From Alphaproteobacteria bacterium (lineage in GTDB: Bacteria > Pseudomonadota > Alphaproteobacteria > Bin95), in contig JACKII010000001.1 in NCBI GenBank assembly GCA_020638555.1, positions 248,001 to 312,000 on the forward strand: a DNA stretch of 64,000 nucleotides. Direction: 5' to 3'. The first letter of the stretch is position 1, and the number at the start of each line of letters is the position of its first letter. Below the pieces are notes generated by a model, which saw nothing but the letters and a program-made list of their open reading frames with translations, was not told where the DNA came from and did not search any database. This document shows positions 7,966 through 18,800 of the stretch, piece by piece. The translations under genes were made by a program, and so were the position numbers.

Positions 7966-9063
7966 ATGAGCTTCAACAGCTTCGGTCACTGCTTCCGCTT
8001 CACCACCTGGGGCGAAAGCCACGGGCCCGCCATTGGCTGTGTCGTCGATGGCGTGCCGCCGCGCGTGCCGCTGACCGAGGCCCAGGTGCAGGCGCGGCTC
8101 GACCGGCGCCGGCCAGGCCAGAGCCGATTCACCACCCAGCGGCAGGAGCCGGATCGGGTGAAAATCCTCTCCGGCGTGTTCGAGGGCGTGACCACCGGCA
8201 CCTCCATCGGCATGGTGATCGAGAACACCGACCAGCGCAGCCGCGACTATGGCGAGATTCTCGACCGCTACCGGCCGGGTCATGCGGATTACACCTACCA
8301 GGCCAAATACGGCATCCGCGACTATCGCGGCGGCGGCCGCTCGTCGGCGCGCGAGACGGCGATGCGGGTTGCTGCCGGCGCGGTGGCGGAGGCGGTGTTG
8401 CGGCACCTGCTCGGATGGCCTGCCGGGTGCGCGGTGCGTTGGTGGCCATGGGTGGCGACGCGATCGACCGCGCCGCCTGGGACTGGGCCGAGGTCGACCG
8501 CAACCCCTTCTTCTGCCCCGATGGCGCCGCCGCTGCCCGCTGGGCTCAGACCCTGGATGCGGTGCGCAAGGCCGGCTCGTCCCTGGGCGCGGTGATCGAG
8601 GTGGTGGCCGATGGCGTGCCGCCGGGCCTGGGCGAGCCGATCTATGGCAAGCTGGACAGCGACCTGGCTGCGGCCCTGATGAGCATCAACGCGGTCAAGG
8701 GGGTAGAGATCGGCGACGGTTTCGCGTCGGCCGCGCTCCGGGGCGAGGACGCGCACGACCGTCTCTATCCCGGCAACGGCTCCGGAGCCGCGCTTCGAGA
8801 CCAATCACGCGGGCGGCGTGCTGGGCGGCATTCCTCCTGGCCAGCCGTTGGTGGCGCGCTTTGCGGTGAAGCCCACCAGCTCGCTGCTGATTCCGCAGCC
8901 GAGCGTCACGGTGACAGGTGAGCCGGTGGAGGTGCGCACCAAAGGCCGGCATGACCCCTGCGTCGGCATCCGCGCCGTGCCGGTGGGCGAGGCGATGACG
9001 GCCTTGGTCCTGGCCGACCACCTGTTGCGCCATCGCGGCCAGGTCGGCGAGACTTGGCGCTGA
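7966..9063 (+). CDS. aroC: Chorismate synthase, two compensating frameshifts as sequenced
   Basis: An FMN-dependent enzyme that makes chorismate from EPSP, the last step of the shikimate pathway. The first segment (MSFNSFGHCFRFTTWGESHG to VLRHLLG) is in one frame. A one-base loss near 8413-8414 moves it to the next frame (VRGALVAMGGDAIDRAAWDW through IGDGFASAALRGED). A one-base gain at 8784-8785 (TCCGGAGCC for TCCGAGCC) restores the first frame for ETNHAGGVLGGIPPGQP and KGRHDPCVGIRAVPVGE. All family signatures survive across the three pieces, so sequence error is more likely than a pseudogene. It sits directly after fabI. Confidence 0.88.
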
Positions 9064-9362
9064 CGGGGGCTGTTTCCCGGCCGAGCCGGAGGCGAGGGCC
9101 GGGACCGCTGTCTTCATCCGAAGACCGCCGCCGGCCGTGTTCGCATGCTGCGACCGGCCCCGGATAGCAGCTCCGCCACCTCCGGGGGTCATGAGTCACC
9201 CGGTGGTTTCTGCCTGAGGCGGCGCGCCTTGAAGGCCGCCACCCACTGCTTCGAGTCTCGCTCCCGCTCAGGCCTGGGCTCCTGCCTGCGCGGGAGAAGG
9301 AGGGATGGACGCTCGCACCGCGGCGGGAAGGGCCGAGACCCAAACCCAATTGCCGTCCGCAA
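9064..9362. other. Intergenic region between convergent aroC and cyclase genes
   Basis: No gene was recognised in about 300 bases. Shortly after the aroC stop there is an 8-base perfect inverted repeat (TCCCGGCC at 9075-9082 with GGCCGGGA at 9097-9104), then GTCTTC/GAAGAC at 9110-9125. Neither is followed by a T-tract. The short open frames here are compositional. Confidence 0.5.
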
Positions 9363-10277
9363 TCAGACGATCGCCACTGGCCGCACCGGCGAGCCGGTCG
9401 CGCCCTTGAACTTGATCGGCACCATGCTGAGGCAGAAGGTGGAAATTCCCGCTGCGGCCAGGCCGTCCAGGGCCAGGTTCTCCACCAGATAGACCCCGGC
9501 CTCGGCCAGACAGTGCTGATGCACCGGCATCAGGATTTCCGGGTGGTTTTCGGCCGGCAGCACCTCCACGGCCATGTTGTCGGCGCCGATGGCGACCACG
9601 TCCTGCTCGGTCAGCCAGTGTGCCGCCGCGGTGTTCAGCCCCGGTTCGCCGGAAAGATATTTGGCGTTGTCGGTCATGAAGAACCGGCCCCAGCCGGTGC
9701 GCACGAACGCCACGTCGCCGGGGCGGAGCGCCGTCTTGGCCTTGTCCAGCGCCCGCTTCAGGTCGTCCGGTCCTACCGCCCGGCCGGAGCCGAGAAAGGC
9801 CTCGCCGTCGGCGTCGGCCACGTTCAGCAGCACGGCGCGGGTGATGATCGGCGGGCAGTGCTCGATGCCCAGGTTGACCAGACCCCAGTCGTCGACCGTG
9901 TCATCGACGGAATAGCCGCCATAGAGATGTTCGCCGATGGAGAAATGGCCGAGCGCGTCCATGTGGGTGCCCACATGGGTGGTCATCTCGATCCGCTCCA
10001 GGTTGGAGCCGGCGTCGTTGGTCGCCCCCATGGCGCGGCGGCGCCGGGCCGAGTTGCGGGCGGTCGAAGACGCGCTCAGGATGAAGGGGGTTTGCGCCGG
10101 CGCCATGGCGGGCGCGCCCATCTGCGTTTCGAACGACAGGTCCCAGACCTCGCCCCGCTGCACCTCGCGCAGGGCCTGCAGCGTGTTGGCGGGCGTCAGC
10201 AGGGCACCGGCGCCCAACTGGTCGCCCTGGCCCCATGTGTCGGCCCAGTGGCGGTGGTCGTGCACGCAGTTGGTCAT
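9363..10277 (-). CDS. Cyclase-family metal hydrolase, kynurenine formamidase-like
   Basis: A 304-residue member of the metal-dependent cyclase/formamidase family. The metal-binding signature HVGTHMDALGH is intact, followed by FVRTGWGRFF and the C-terminal IGADNMAVEV and HQHCLAEAGVYLVENL motifs. The start at 10277 is chosen because GGAGG lies about a dozen bases upstream; the frame is open another 28 codons. Members hydrolyse formyl or cyclic amide substrates, or lactones, but the substrate here is unknown. It runs in the same direction as, and downstream of, icd. Confidence 0.83.
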   Translation of the reverse strand: MTNCVHDHRHWADTWGQGDQLGAGALLTPANTLQALREVQRGEVWDLSFETQMGAPAMAPAQTPFILSASSTARNSARRRRAMGATNDAGSNLERIEMTTHVGTHMDALGHFSIGEHLYGGYSVDDTVDDWGLVNLGIEHCPPIITRAVLLNVADADGEAFLGSGRAVGPDDLKRALDKAKTALRPGDVAFVRTGWGRFFMTDNAKYLSGEPGLNTAAAHWLTEQDVVAIGADNMAVEVLPAENHPEILMPVHQHCLAEAGVYLVENLALDGLAAAGISTFCLSMVPIKFKGATGSPVRPVAIV

Positions 10278-10398
10278 GGTCTGGCGGGTCCTCCGGTGGA
10301 TCGTTCGGCGCGCCGTTTCGGCGGCAGGCCGCATCCTGGCACCGGCTGCGACGGTCCACAAGCAGGGCCGCCGTCGGTTTCGCCAAAGACCGGGTGGG

Positions 10399-11613
10399 TC
10401 AGGCCAGTTTTTTCTGGAGGTTTCGATCCAGCGTTGCCAGGAATTCCTGGGTGGTCATCCAGTCCTGTTCCGGCCCCACCAGGATGGCCAGATCCTTGGT
10501 CATGGCGCCGCCTTCGACGCTGGCGACGCAGACCTCTTCCAGCGCCGCCGCGAACTGCTCCACATCCGGCGTGTTGTCCATCTGGCCCCGGTATTTCAGC
10601 GCGCGGGTCCAGGCGAAGATCGAGGCGATCGGGTTGGTGGAGGTTTCCTTGCCCTGCTGGTGCATGCGGTAGTGGCGCGTGACCGTGCCGTGCGCAGCCT
10701 CGGCCTCGACCGTGTTGCCGTCGGGGGTCAAGAGCACGCTGGTCATCAGCCCCAGCGAGCCATAGCCCTGGGCCACGGTGTCGGACTGCACGTCGCCGTC
10801 ATAGTTCTTGCAGGCCCAGACATAGCCACCCTCCCATTTCAGGCAGCAGGCCACCATGTCGTCGATCAACCGGTGCTGGTAGGTCAGGCGCCGGTCGTCG
10901 AACTGGCGTTTGAACTCGGCGTTGAACACTTCCTCGAACAGGTCCTTGAAGCGGCCGTCATAGCCTTTGAGGATCGTGTTCTTGGTGGACAGATAGACCG
11001 GGTAATTGCGTTGCAGGCCGTAATTGAAGCAGGCCCGCGCGAAGCCGCGGATGGATTCGTCCAGGTTGTACATGGCCATGGCGACGCCACCCGCCTGGAA
11101 GTCGAACACCTCGCGCTCGATGGCCGGGCCGCCATTGGCGGGCTGGAAGCGCATGGTGAGCTTGCCGGCGCCGGGCACGACGAAATCGGTGGCCCGATAC
11201 TGGTCGCCGAAGGCGTGGCGGCCGATGACGATGGGCTGGGTCCAACCCGGCACCAGGCGGGGCACGTTCCGGCAGATGATCGGCTCGCGGAAGACGGTGC
11301 CGCCCAGAATGTTGCGGATGGTGCCGTTCGGCGAGCGCCACATTTGTTTCAGGTTGAATTCCGCCACCCGCGCCTCGTCCGGCGTGATGGTCGCGCATTT
11401 CACGCCGACGCCGTATTCCTTGATCGCGTTGGCCGCGTCCACCGTGATCTGGTCGCTGGTCTCGTCGCGCTTCTGGATCGACAGGTCGTAGTATTTCAGG
11501 TCGATGTCCAGATAGGGCAGGATCAGCTTCTGCTTGATGAAGTCCCAGATGATCCGGGTCATTTCGTCGCCGTCGAGTTCGACGACCGGGGATTTGACGG
11601 TGATCTTGGCCAT
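10399..11613 (-). CDS. icd: Isocitrate dehydrogenase, NADP-dependent
   Basis: A TCA-cycle enzyme that oxidises isocitrate to 2-oxoglutarate with reduction of NADP. The 404 residues follow the eukaryotic-type homodimeric subfamily used by alphaproteobacteria: MAKITVKSPVVELDGDEMTR at the start, ATITPDEARVAEFNL, and the substrate loop SPNGTIRNILGGTVFREPI. The metal and cofactor region includes KNYDGDVQSDTVAQGYGSLG and EAEAAHGTVTRH. The start codon is fixed by the conserved N-terminus. The 227 bases upstream separate it from the LOG-family gene on the same strand. Confidence 0.96.
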   Translation of the reverse strand: MAKITVKSPVVELDGDEMTRIIWDFIKQKLILPYLDIDLKYYDLSIQKRDETSDQITVDAANAIKEYGVGVKCATITPDEARVAEFNLKQMWRSPNGTIRNILGGTVFREPIICRNVPRLVPGWTQPIVIGRHAFGDQYRATDFVVPGAGKLTMRFQPANGGPAIEREVFDFQAGGVAMAMYNLDESIRGFARACFNYGLQRNYPVYLSTKNTILKGYDGRFKDLFEEVFNAEFKRQFDDRRLTYQHRLIDDMVACCLKWEGGYVWACKNYDGDVQSDTVAQGYGSLGLMTSVLLTPDGNTVEAEAAHGTVTRHYRMHQQGKETSTNPIASIFAWTRALKYRGQMDNTPDVEQFAAALEEVCVASVEGGAMTKDLAILVGPEQDWMTTQEFLATLDRNLQKKLA

Positions 11614-11840
11614 GGTCGATGGGCTCCGGTGGAGGCGCTGGCGCGGCGCCCGATTTCGGGAATCGGATGGCGCTGCTGTCACTCTGTAATTCGCGAGCGG
11701 TCGTCGTCCGACCGGTGGACCGTTCGAACAGCCGATGCTCTTGCCTGTTGCGGCCGGACCGTATCAGCCGCTGCGGCCGACGCAAGAGGACGGAGCGTCA
11801 TGCGTCTTTCGTTCAGTGCGACTGCGGCGAACCGGCCGGC

Positions 11841-12386
11841 CTAATCCAGGCCCAGCACCTGGAAGGCGTCGTCCAGGCGGTGTTCCAGCCGGTAGAGATT
11901 GCGGATGCCTTCGCTGGCAAAGCCGTGGGCGATGGCGTGCTCCAGCGCGGCCATGAACGGATCCCAGAAATTGCCTTCATCCAGCAATACCAACGGCTTG
12001 TCGACTTGTGCGAGGTGGCGCCAGGTCAGCACTTCCAGCACTTCGTCCAGGGTGCCGATGCCGCCGGGCAGAGCCAGAAACCCATCGGAGAGGTCGAACA
12101 TGGCCTGTTTGCGCTGAAACATGTCGTCGGTCACGATCAGGCGCGACAGCCGGTCGTGCTGCCGTTCGGCATGGCGCAGGAAGTGGGGAATGATACCGGT
12201 CACATGGCCGCCGGCCGCCAGCACGCTGTCGCTGACGACGCCCATCAGCCCCAACGCTCCGCCGCCATAGACGAGCCCCGCCCCGCGTTCGGCGAGGCCA
12301 CGGCCAACGCGGATGGCGAGATCGCGATAAGCGGGCAATGTGCCGTGACGTGAGCCACAGAACACACAGATGGCGGTGCGGGTCAT
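11841..12386 (-). CDS. LOG-family (TIGR00730) nucleotide phosphoribohydrolase
   Basis: A 181-residue Rossmann-fold protein. The family signature PGGIGTLDEVLEVLTW is intact and is preceded by YGGGALGLMG. Proteins of this family release free base and ribose 5-phosphate from adenosine or cytokinin nucleotides, and many bacterial members are AMP nucleosidases. The frame is open 67 codons further upstream, but MTRTAICVFCGSRHG matches the usual N-terminus. Family assignment is firm; the physiological substrate is inference. Confidence 0.86.
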   Translation of the reverse strand: MTRTAICVFCGSRHGTLPAYRDLAIRVGRGLAERGAGLVYGGGALGLMGVVSDSVLAAGGHVTGIIPHFLRHAERQHDRLSRLIVTDDMFQRKQAMFDLSDGFLALPGGIGTLDEVLEVLTWRHLAQVDKPLVLLDEGNFWDPFMAALEHAIAHGFASEGIRNLYRLEHRLDDAFQVLGLD

Positions 12387-12517
12387 TCCGGCGGGCTCTC
12401 CTTGCCATGGTATCGTAGCGGCAGAGGTCCGGATACGATAGCGCCGGTTAGGGTTGCGAACCGGCGCCTGCCTTCTGCTATACAAAGGTAAAAGCAAGGG
12501 AAAGGGTACGGAATGCC

Positions 12518-13507
12518 GTGCGAGTAGAAGTCGCGGCCTATGTCGTCGTGGCGATGGCGGTCGGTGCGGCGGCGACGATCGGATCATGGAATCCGGACTG
12601 GGAATTCAAAAATCCGGAGCTGGAGGCGCGCGTCGTTGTCGGTAGCGACCCGCCGCCGGGAGCCGAGGCGGCGCTTGCGCAAAGGGCAGTGCGGACACCG
12701 TCGGCCGGTGTTGCGGCCGCTCCCACATGGACCGTCGCCGTCGGAAAGACCACTCCGTCGTCCGGCCAGGGCGATGACACCGCTACGACGCTGGCCTCCG
12801 GCCCGTCCCGGCCCGATGCGGCGCCGGAACCGATTCCGAAGCCGGGCGGCGGCGATTTGGCGGCTGGTCAGGCCGACCGGAACGATGCCCGCTCTCACGG
12901 CCGGCTCGGGCCGGCGCCCGCCGATACGACGGTGGCGGCTGCGGTGCCTGCGAGTGCCCGGGGTCCGTCCGCCGCCGTGCCCGCCTCCATTCCCGAGGCG
13001 ATTAGGGCGGCCGCGGCCGAACCGGACCCGAACCGTCCCCAATCCGGCAAGTTGTCGGTGGCGCGGGTGGAATACGATGACCGGGGCGAGGTGGTGCTGG
13101 AGGGCTCGGCCACGCCGGGCAATTCGGTGCGTGTCCGCCTGAACGGCGTGTCGATGGGCCGGGCCCGGGCGGATGCGGAGGGGCATTGGCGCCTCCAACC
13201 GGACCGGCCGGTCGCCGCCGGTCAGTATCAGCTTGAGGCCGAGGAAATCGACGGGAATGGCAAGGCGACGGCGATGGTGGCGTTGCCGTTCGCCAAGGCG
13301 GAAAACACGGAAGACCTGCCGAAACCGGATAGTCTGGTGGTCCAGCCCGGCAACAGCCTGTGGCGGCTGGCCGAGCGGATTTATGGCGACGGGTTCCAGT
13401 ATGTCCGCATTTTCGAGGCGAACCATGGCCAGATCCGCGACCCGGACCTGATCTATCCGGGCCAGATTTTTCAGATCCCCTCTTCGCCGCATCAAGACGA
13501 GCGGTGA
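12518..13507 (+). CDS. LysM-domain envelope protein with Ig-like domain
   Basis: A 329-residue protein with an N-terminal membrane anchor or signal sequence (VAAYVVVAMAVGAAATIG) and a long Pro/Ala/Gly-rich low-complexity stretch (residues 40-175). A bacterial Ig-like module (EVVLEGSATPGNSVRVRLNG) follows. A C-terminal LysM domain (residues 273-322, NSLWRLAERIYGDGFQYVRI) predicts peptidoglycan binding. The start is a GTG at 12518, since no upstream ATG is in frame. This architecture is common in alphaproteobacteria, but its function is not defined. It is read divergently from the LOG gene. Confidence 0.8.
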   Translation: MRVEVAAYVVVAMAVGAAATIGSWNPDWEFKNPELEARVVVGSDPPPGAEAALAQRAVRTPSAGVAAAPTWTVAVGKTTPSSGQGDDTATTLASGPSRPDAAPEPIPKPGGGDLAAGQADRNDARSHGRLGPAPADTTVAAAVPASARGPSAAVPASIPEAIRAAAAEPDPNRPQSGKLSVARVEYDDRGEVVLEGSATPGNSVRVRLNGVSMGRARADAEGHWRLQPDRPVAAGQYQLEAEEIDGNGKATAMVALPFAKAENTEDLPKPDSLVVQPGNSLWRLAERIYGDGFQYVRIFEANHGQIRDPDLIYPGQIFQIPSSPHQDER

Positions 13508-13564
13508 GCGGCCGCGGGTCGGAGACTTGACGAAAATGTGTGACGGCTGTCGCTTGTCTAAAGG

Positions 13565-14353
13565 ATGAGCGCCCGTTACCTAGCCGGAATGCGAGTTGTC
13601 ACCTCTCCGATCCTGGCCGTGTTGCTGGCGTTGTCCGGTATCGCTGCCGCCATGACCTTCGATGCGTCCGCCCGCAGCCCCGCGGTGCTGCCCGATGGGC
13701 CGGTGCTGGTCGAGTTGTTCACGTCGCAAGGCTGCTCGTCCTGTCCGCCGGCGGACCGGTTGCTGGGCCGCCTGGCCGGGGAAAAGGGCGTTGTCGCCCT
13801 TGGCTATCACGTGACCTACTGGGATCGACTGGGCTGGCCCGACCCGTTCGCCACCGCCTGGGGCACCCGCCGCCAGTACGGCTATGGCGAAACCGTCAGT
13901 GCCGGCCGGATTTATACCCCGCAAATTGTAATTGACGGTCGGACTCATGTGGTCGGGTCGAACGAGGGGCAGGTTCGGGCAGAGATTGCCGCGGCGTCCC
14001 GCGGCCTGCACCCGGCGACGCCGGTGCTGCGCTGGATGCCCGACAACCGGTTGCAGATCGTCCTGCCCGACGCGGCCGAAGCGGCCGGTGCCGAGATTTG
14101 GCTGGTCCGCTTCGACCGCCGGCGCGAAACCGCGGTTCAGCGCGGCGAGAATGGCGGCCGGCGGCTCGCCAATTTTCAGGTCGCGCGCGAGCGGGTCAGT
14201 CTGGGTCGGTTCGACGGACGCGCACGCACGCTGGAAGCCGCGGTTCCGTCGCAAGGCGATGCCGGTTGGGGCGTGGCCGTGATCGTGCAACAGCCGGGAC
14301 CGGGCCGGGTCTGGGGTTCCGCCCTGCTGGACGCGCCGCGACCGGACGCGTAA
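13565..14353 (+). CDS. DUF1223 secreted thioredoxin-like protein
   Basis: A 262-residue exported protein. After a signal peptide (ILAVLLALSGIAAAM) comes the DUF1223 hallmark VELFTSQGCSSCPPAD, a CxxC-containing loop in a thioredoxin-like fold. YHVTYWDRLGWPDP and TPQIVIDGR follow. A redox role in the periplasm is plausible but unproven. A second ATG at 13589 would give a more compact signal peptide. The gene ends shortly before the glycosyltransferase gene in the same direction. Confidence 0.8.
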   Translation: MSARYLAGMRVVTSPILAVLLALSGIAAAMTFDASARSPAVLPDGPVLVELFTSQGCSSCPPADRLLGRLAGEKGVVALGYHVTYWDRLGWPDPFATAWGTRRQYGYGETVSAGRIYTPQIVIDGRTHVVGSNEGQVRAEIAAASRGLHPATPVLRWMPDNRLQIVLPDAAEAAGAEIWLVRFDRRRETAVQRGENGGRRLANFQVARERVSLGRFDGRARTLEAAVPSQGDAGWGVAVIVQQPGPGRVWGSALLDAPRPDA

Positions 14354-14431
14354 GACGGCGGCGGTTCGGTGGGCCGGTTCGGCCTGCCGGCATTGCCCGC
14401 CCCGCTCAAGGTCTCCGGATCGGACGCCCGC

Positions 14432-15862
14432 ATGCTCGCCCTTTGGCGCCGCCACCCCCTAGCCCTCGCCGCCGTCTTTGTGCTGACCCTTACCGTCTGG
14501 CGCATTGCGGCGCTGGGGTTGAGCGACCTCGACCTGTTTTTCGACGAGGCGCAATACTGGTTCTGGGCCAAGCATCCCGCGCTCGGCTATTATTCGAAAC
14601 CGCCGGTGATCGCCTGGCTCGTCGCCGTATCGACGGCGCTGGCCGGCGATACGGAATTCGGCGTGCGCCTGTTTATGCCGCTCTGCTATGCGGTGACGGC
14701 CGGCCTGGGTGCCGCCGTGGCGGGGTTGGTCTATGACCGCCGCGCGGCCGCCTGGACGGCGATCACGCTCGCCACCCTGCCGGCGGTGAGCCTGTCGGCA
14801 GGGCTCGCCTCCACCGACGTGCCGCTGTTGTTGTGCTGGGCGGCGGCACTGCTGTGCTGGTTCCGCTACTGGCGCGAAGGCGGGCGCTGGTGGATCGGCT
14901 TCGGCCTGGCCTTCGGCGCCGGGCTGATGAGCAAGTATGCCATGGCCTACTGGCTGCTGTGCCTGCCGGTGGCGCTGGTGCTGGTGCCGGAAATGCGCGG
15001 GCTGCTGCGCCGGCCGGGCCTGTGGCTGGGGCTGGGGCTGGGGCTGTTGCTGTTCCTGCCGAATGTCTGGTGGAACGCGACGCACGAACTGGCGAGTTTC
15101 AGCCACACCGCCGACAATGCCCACTGGGCCGGGCCGACCCTGAAGCCCGGCAAGCTGGCGGAATTCGCGGGCGCCCAGTTCGGCGTGATGGGGCCGATCC
15201 TGCTGCTCGTCTTCTGTTGGGCGCTGGTCGGCTGGCGCCGGTTGCGCGCGGAGGAGCGGGTCCTGGCCGCGTTCTCATTCCCGGTGCTGGTGCTGATGCT
15301 GGCCCAGGCGCTGGTTTCGCGCGCCCATGCCAACTGGGCGGCGGTTGCCTATATCGCCGCCACGGTTCTGGTGGTGGGGTTCCTGTTGCGCCGAGGTCAT
15401 GCCCGGTGGCTGGGCCTGTCCTTCGCGCTGCATTTGGTGGTGGCGGTGGCGATGATGCACGGCGCTGCCATCGCCCCCGCCCTGGGCTTCGATCCCTGGA
15501 GCCGGCTGCGCGGCTGGCGGGCGATGGGCGCGGCGGTGGCGGACCGGATCGCCGCGATGCCGGGCGCCATGCTGACCGCCGACGATCGCGCGGTGATCGC
15601 CGAGCTGCTGTTCTATGTGCGACCGCAGCCGGAATGGGTGAAACTGCGCAGCGGCGAGCGGGCCAGCGACCATTATGAACTGGTGAGCGACCCGGCCCGG
15701 ATCGGCGACCGGCCCGTTCTCTATGTCACCCGCAACACCACGCCCGCGCGGCTGTCCGGGCGGTTCGCCACGGTGGAGCCGCAGCCACCGGTCCAGCGCA
15801 ATCGCCCGACCCGAGGGCCTGAAACCTATCGCGTTTACCGGCTGGACGGCTTCGAGGGATAG
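14432..15862 (+). CDS. ArnT-like family 39/83 glycosyltransferase, membrane
   Basis: A polytopic membrane protein of about 476 residues related to dolichyl-phosphate-mannose and ArnT-type transferases, which move sugars from polyprenyl phosphates onto envelope acceptors. The first periplasmic loop carries the family signature FFDEAQYWFWAKHPALGYY with the acidic catalytic residues. About ten hydrophobic helices follow, with a soluble C-terminal domain. An in-frame GTG at 14369 could add 21 residues; the ATG at 14432 is preferred because the membrane segment follows it directly. The acceptor (lipid A or another glycan) cannot be told from sequence. It converges on the caspase-like gene with one base between stops. 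Confidence 0.82.
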   Translation: MLALWRRHPLALAAVFVLTLTVWRIAALGLSDLDLFFDEAQYWFWAKHPALGYYSKPPVIAWLVAVSTALAGDTEFGVRLFMPLCYAVTAGLGAAVAGLVYDRRAAAWTAITLATLPAVSLSAGLASTDVPLLLCWAAALLCWFRYWREGGRWWIGFGLAFGAGLMSKYAMAYWLLCLPVALVLVPEMRGLLRRPGLWLGLGLGLLLFLPNVWWNATHELASFSHTADNAHWAGPTLKPGKLAEFAGAQFGVMGPILLLVFCWALVGWRRLRAEERVLAAFSFPVLVLMLAQALVSRAHANWAAVAYIAATVLVVGFLLRRGHARWLGLSFALHLVVAVAMMHGAAIAPALGFDPWSRLRGWRAMGAAVADRIAAMPGAMLTADDRAVIAELLFYVRPQPEWVKLRSGERASDHYELVSDPARIGDRPVLYVTRNTTPARLSGRFATVEPQPPVQRNRPTRGPETYRVYRLDGFEG

Positions 15863-15863
15863 C

Positions 15864-18800
15864 TTAGAAACTTGGCACGGCCTGGCCGATCGCTCGCCAC
15901 AACACCCGCCCCAGCGCCGCGCCCGTCCCACCGCCGCGCTTGTTGCCGCCGGAAGCCCCGTTCTGGGCCAGCCCCGGGTCCCTGCCGCCGACCGGCGACA
16001 CCTGCCAGAACGGCGCACGCATCAGGTCGGCGCGGCCGACGATCACCGGCTTTTGGCGGTCGCGCGACTGCCGCACCACTTGGGCCTCGACCCATTCGCG
16101 GATGTCGAGTGCGGTCAGGGCACCGGCATTGCGACGGTTGGCAAAGTGTTCAGGGGATTGCAGCGCCTCCAGCAACACGCTGGTAAAGACGCCATGACCC
16201 AGCCGGTCCGATTCCCGCGCAGTCTGGTCCTCCGAAGAGGCCGCAAACAGGATCAGGCCGGGATCGGCCTGCATCAGCCGCTCCGCATAGGCCCGCACAT
16301 CTCGCAAGGGCAGGCGCCGGGGTCTGTTGTCGTCGCTGACGCCGCGGATCGGTGCGGTGGCCAGATTGCCGGCGAAACACGTGTCCATCACCAGCACCTT
16401 CTTGCCGGCAATCGCCCGCAAATGGGCCCCCAAATCGTACTCGGAGACCTGGGTCGCGTGTGGATAGGTGTGGTCGTAGTCCCAGGGCAGAAAATAATAG
16501 TTGTACATCCAGTCGGATTTGGCATGTCCGGCGAAGAAGATCATCACCCAGTCTTGAGGCTTTGCCTTGCGCCGCAGTTTTGCCAGTTCCACCAGGATCG
16601 CCTTGCGGTTGGCCTGACCATCGAGGATGACCACGGTCTCGACGTCGCGATAAAGCTGGGTCTGGGTTTTCCGCACCAGACCGGCGAAGGCGGCGGCATC
16701 GGCCGCCGCATAGTTCAGGTGCCAGCGCCGGTCGTAATAGTCGTCAATGCCGACTGCGAGGACGTAGAGATTAGGCCGGCTGAAATCGAGGATTTGATAC
16801 TCCGTCCGCCCACCCTCCGGCACTAGGTCGAAGGCGCCGGTGACGGCAAAGGGCAGCCGGATTTTCATGCGAAAGCGCCGCATGCCGGGCTTGAGGGCGG
16901 CCGCGGTGCAGGACGGGTCGGCTGCGGACTCCAGCACCTCCGCGGTCACGCCGGGCGCATAAGTGGACCTGTCGGCGCTGGCATCGCCTGGACCGTTCGG
17001 GTGGCGCTCGGCCGGGCCCAGGCGGATGCGGGGGCCCTGCCGTTGGCTCAGGGCCAGCGGCGTGCTTGGGTCGCGGACATCGAAGCAGAGCGTAAAGGCG
17101 GCGGTGTCGGTCGCCGACGGCACAAAGCCTTGCAGGACTAGCGCAGGCTGGGCATCCGATGGGTCGACGGCTCGGACCTCGATGCGGTAGGGGGCGCCTG
17201 TCGTGCCATCGCCGCGGGTCACGACGCCCAGGGTCGAACCGCCTGAAAGGCCGAGTGCCACCACGTCACTGGCCGCGGGCGCAGGCTCGCCTGCCGGCGC
17301 CCACCGGTCGCCGTGCAACGTATAGCGGCGCAGATCGACCGTTTGGCTCGACCCTTCGCGGGCGACGGCTGCGAACAAGGTGTGGCCGTCTGCGCTGACC
17401 GTGTAGGCACGCAGGCGCTCGCCGGCGAAATCGCGCAATGGTCGGGTGGCCGGCGCCAGGGTCACGAGCCCGTCCGGCCCGTGCATCGGCGCCACTATGG
17501 CCGCGGCCTGGGCCGGCGGCGGACAGGGAGTCGGGTTTTCGCTGACGGGATGGAAGGCAACGGGCCCGGCGTCCCCGCCCGGCCAGAAGCAGGCGTTCCG
17601 GCCGTCGTCGGAAACCTGCAAGGCGCCTTGGGCATAGGGGCGGGGCGCTAGCACGAAGGCGGGATCGGCCATGCGTTTGCCGTCTGCGGTCTTGGTGTAG
17701 CCGCTGTGGCCGGCGACGAGCACCAGCCGGTGGGCGCTGTCGAGCACGGCCACATACCGATGCCGATCCGGGTCGCCGATCGCCTTCCAGGCGGCGGTCA
17801 GGGGCAATAGCGCCAGAGCCTGCCCCTGCAACGCCAGTAATTCATTGAAATTGCTCCCGTATAATCGGGCCGTTGCGGCCTTGAGCCGGTCGGGCATGCG
17901 CCAGCGTTCGATCCGGTGGGTGACCGCGCCTGCGATTGCGGAGTCGCCATCGCCGAAGGGGCCGATCGCAAGCAGGTACCGGGTTTCGCCGTCGTCAACC
18001 CAGGCCAGAGCCTGCGCTCCGGCCCGGCCAAAGCGCGAGCCCGTGGCGATGCGCCGGGGCCGGTGGCTTTGCGGCGTCGCGGGCCCGTCGGGATAGAGCG
18101 TGATCCGCCGCGCTTCGCCGACGGCCAGCGCGAACGCCGCTGTCTTTGGGGCAAAGGCGAAGGGCGCTCGCGCCGGCATTGCCTGCGCGGCCGCTTCCGC
18201 GCCTTTCTCGGCTGCGGCGTTGGATTCGGGCAGGACGAGAAGCTCGGTAGCTGTGGCGATGCGCAGGGCGCCGTCCGGCCCGTAGCCGATCCAATTGCAA
18301 CCGCGACTTGTGGGGGCCGCGAGCCTGGTCTCTGCGGCCGATGCGGGGCGGATCAGGATGCCGCCGCTGCCGTCGGGTCGGAAGCGCCGGATCGCGCCGG
18401 TTGCGGTGCAGGCCGCGATCTCGGCCCCGCCGGGCGCCGCGGCCAGGCGGGTCAACCGACCATGCAGCACCTCGGCTGCGGCCAGCACCCGCCCACGGCG
18501 CCAGTCATAGAGGCGGAGATAGCTGAAGCCCGCGCCGCTGGCGCCGGCTACCAGTAAGCCGCAGCCGGGGTCGACCGGATTGTCGGGGCCGTTGCAGCGG
18601 GCATCGGCAAAGGCCAGGGCAGCCACCGGACCCGGCAAGGGCGAGGCCGGCGGTGTGCCGATGCCGGGGCCTTTCTGCCGCAAGGCGGCGCCGAGCGCGG
18701 TCTCAGCCTCGGCCAGGCGCCAGAGATAGACCGCGCCGGCCCGGTCGCCGGTGGCAATCAGGCTTTGGTCCGCATTGCTCGCGACCGCCTGGACCGGTGC

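Noticed and set aside
7966..9063. Programmed frameshifting in aroC
   Set aside because: No slippery heptamer or downstream pseudoknot is evident, and two opposite shifts in an essential enzyme are better explained by sequence error.
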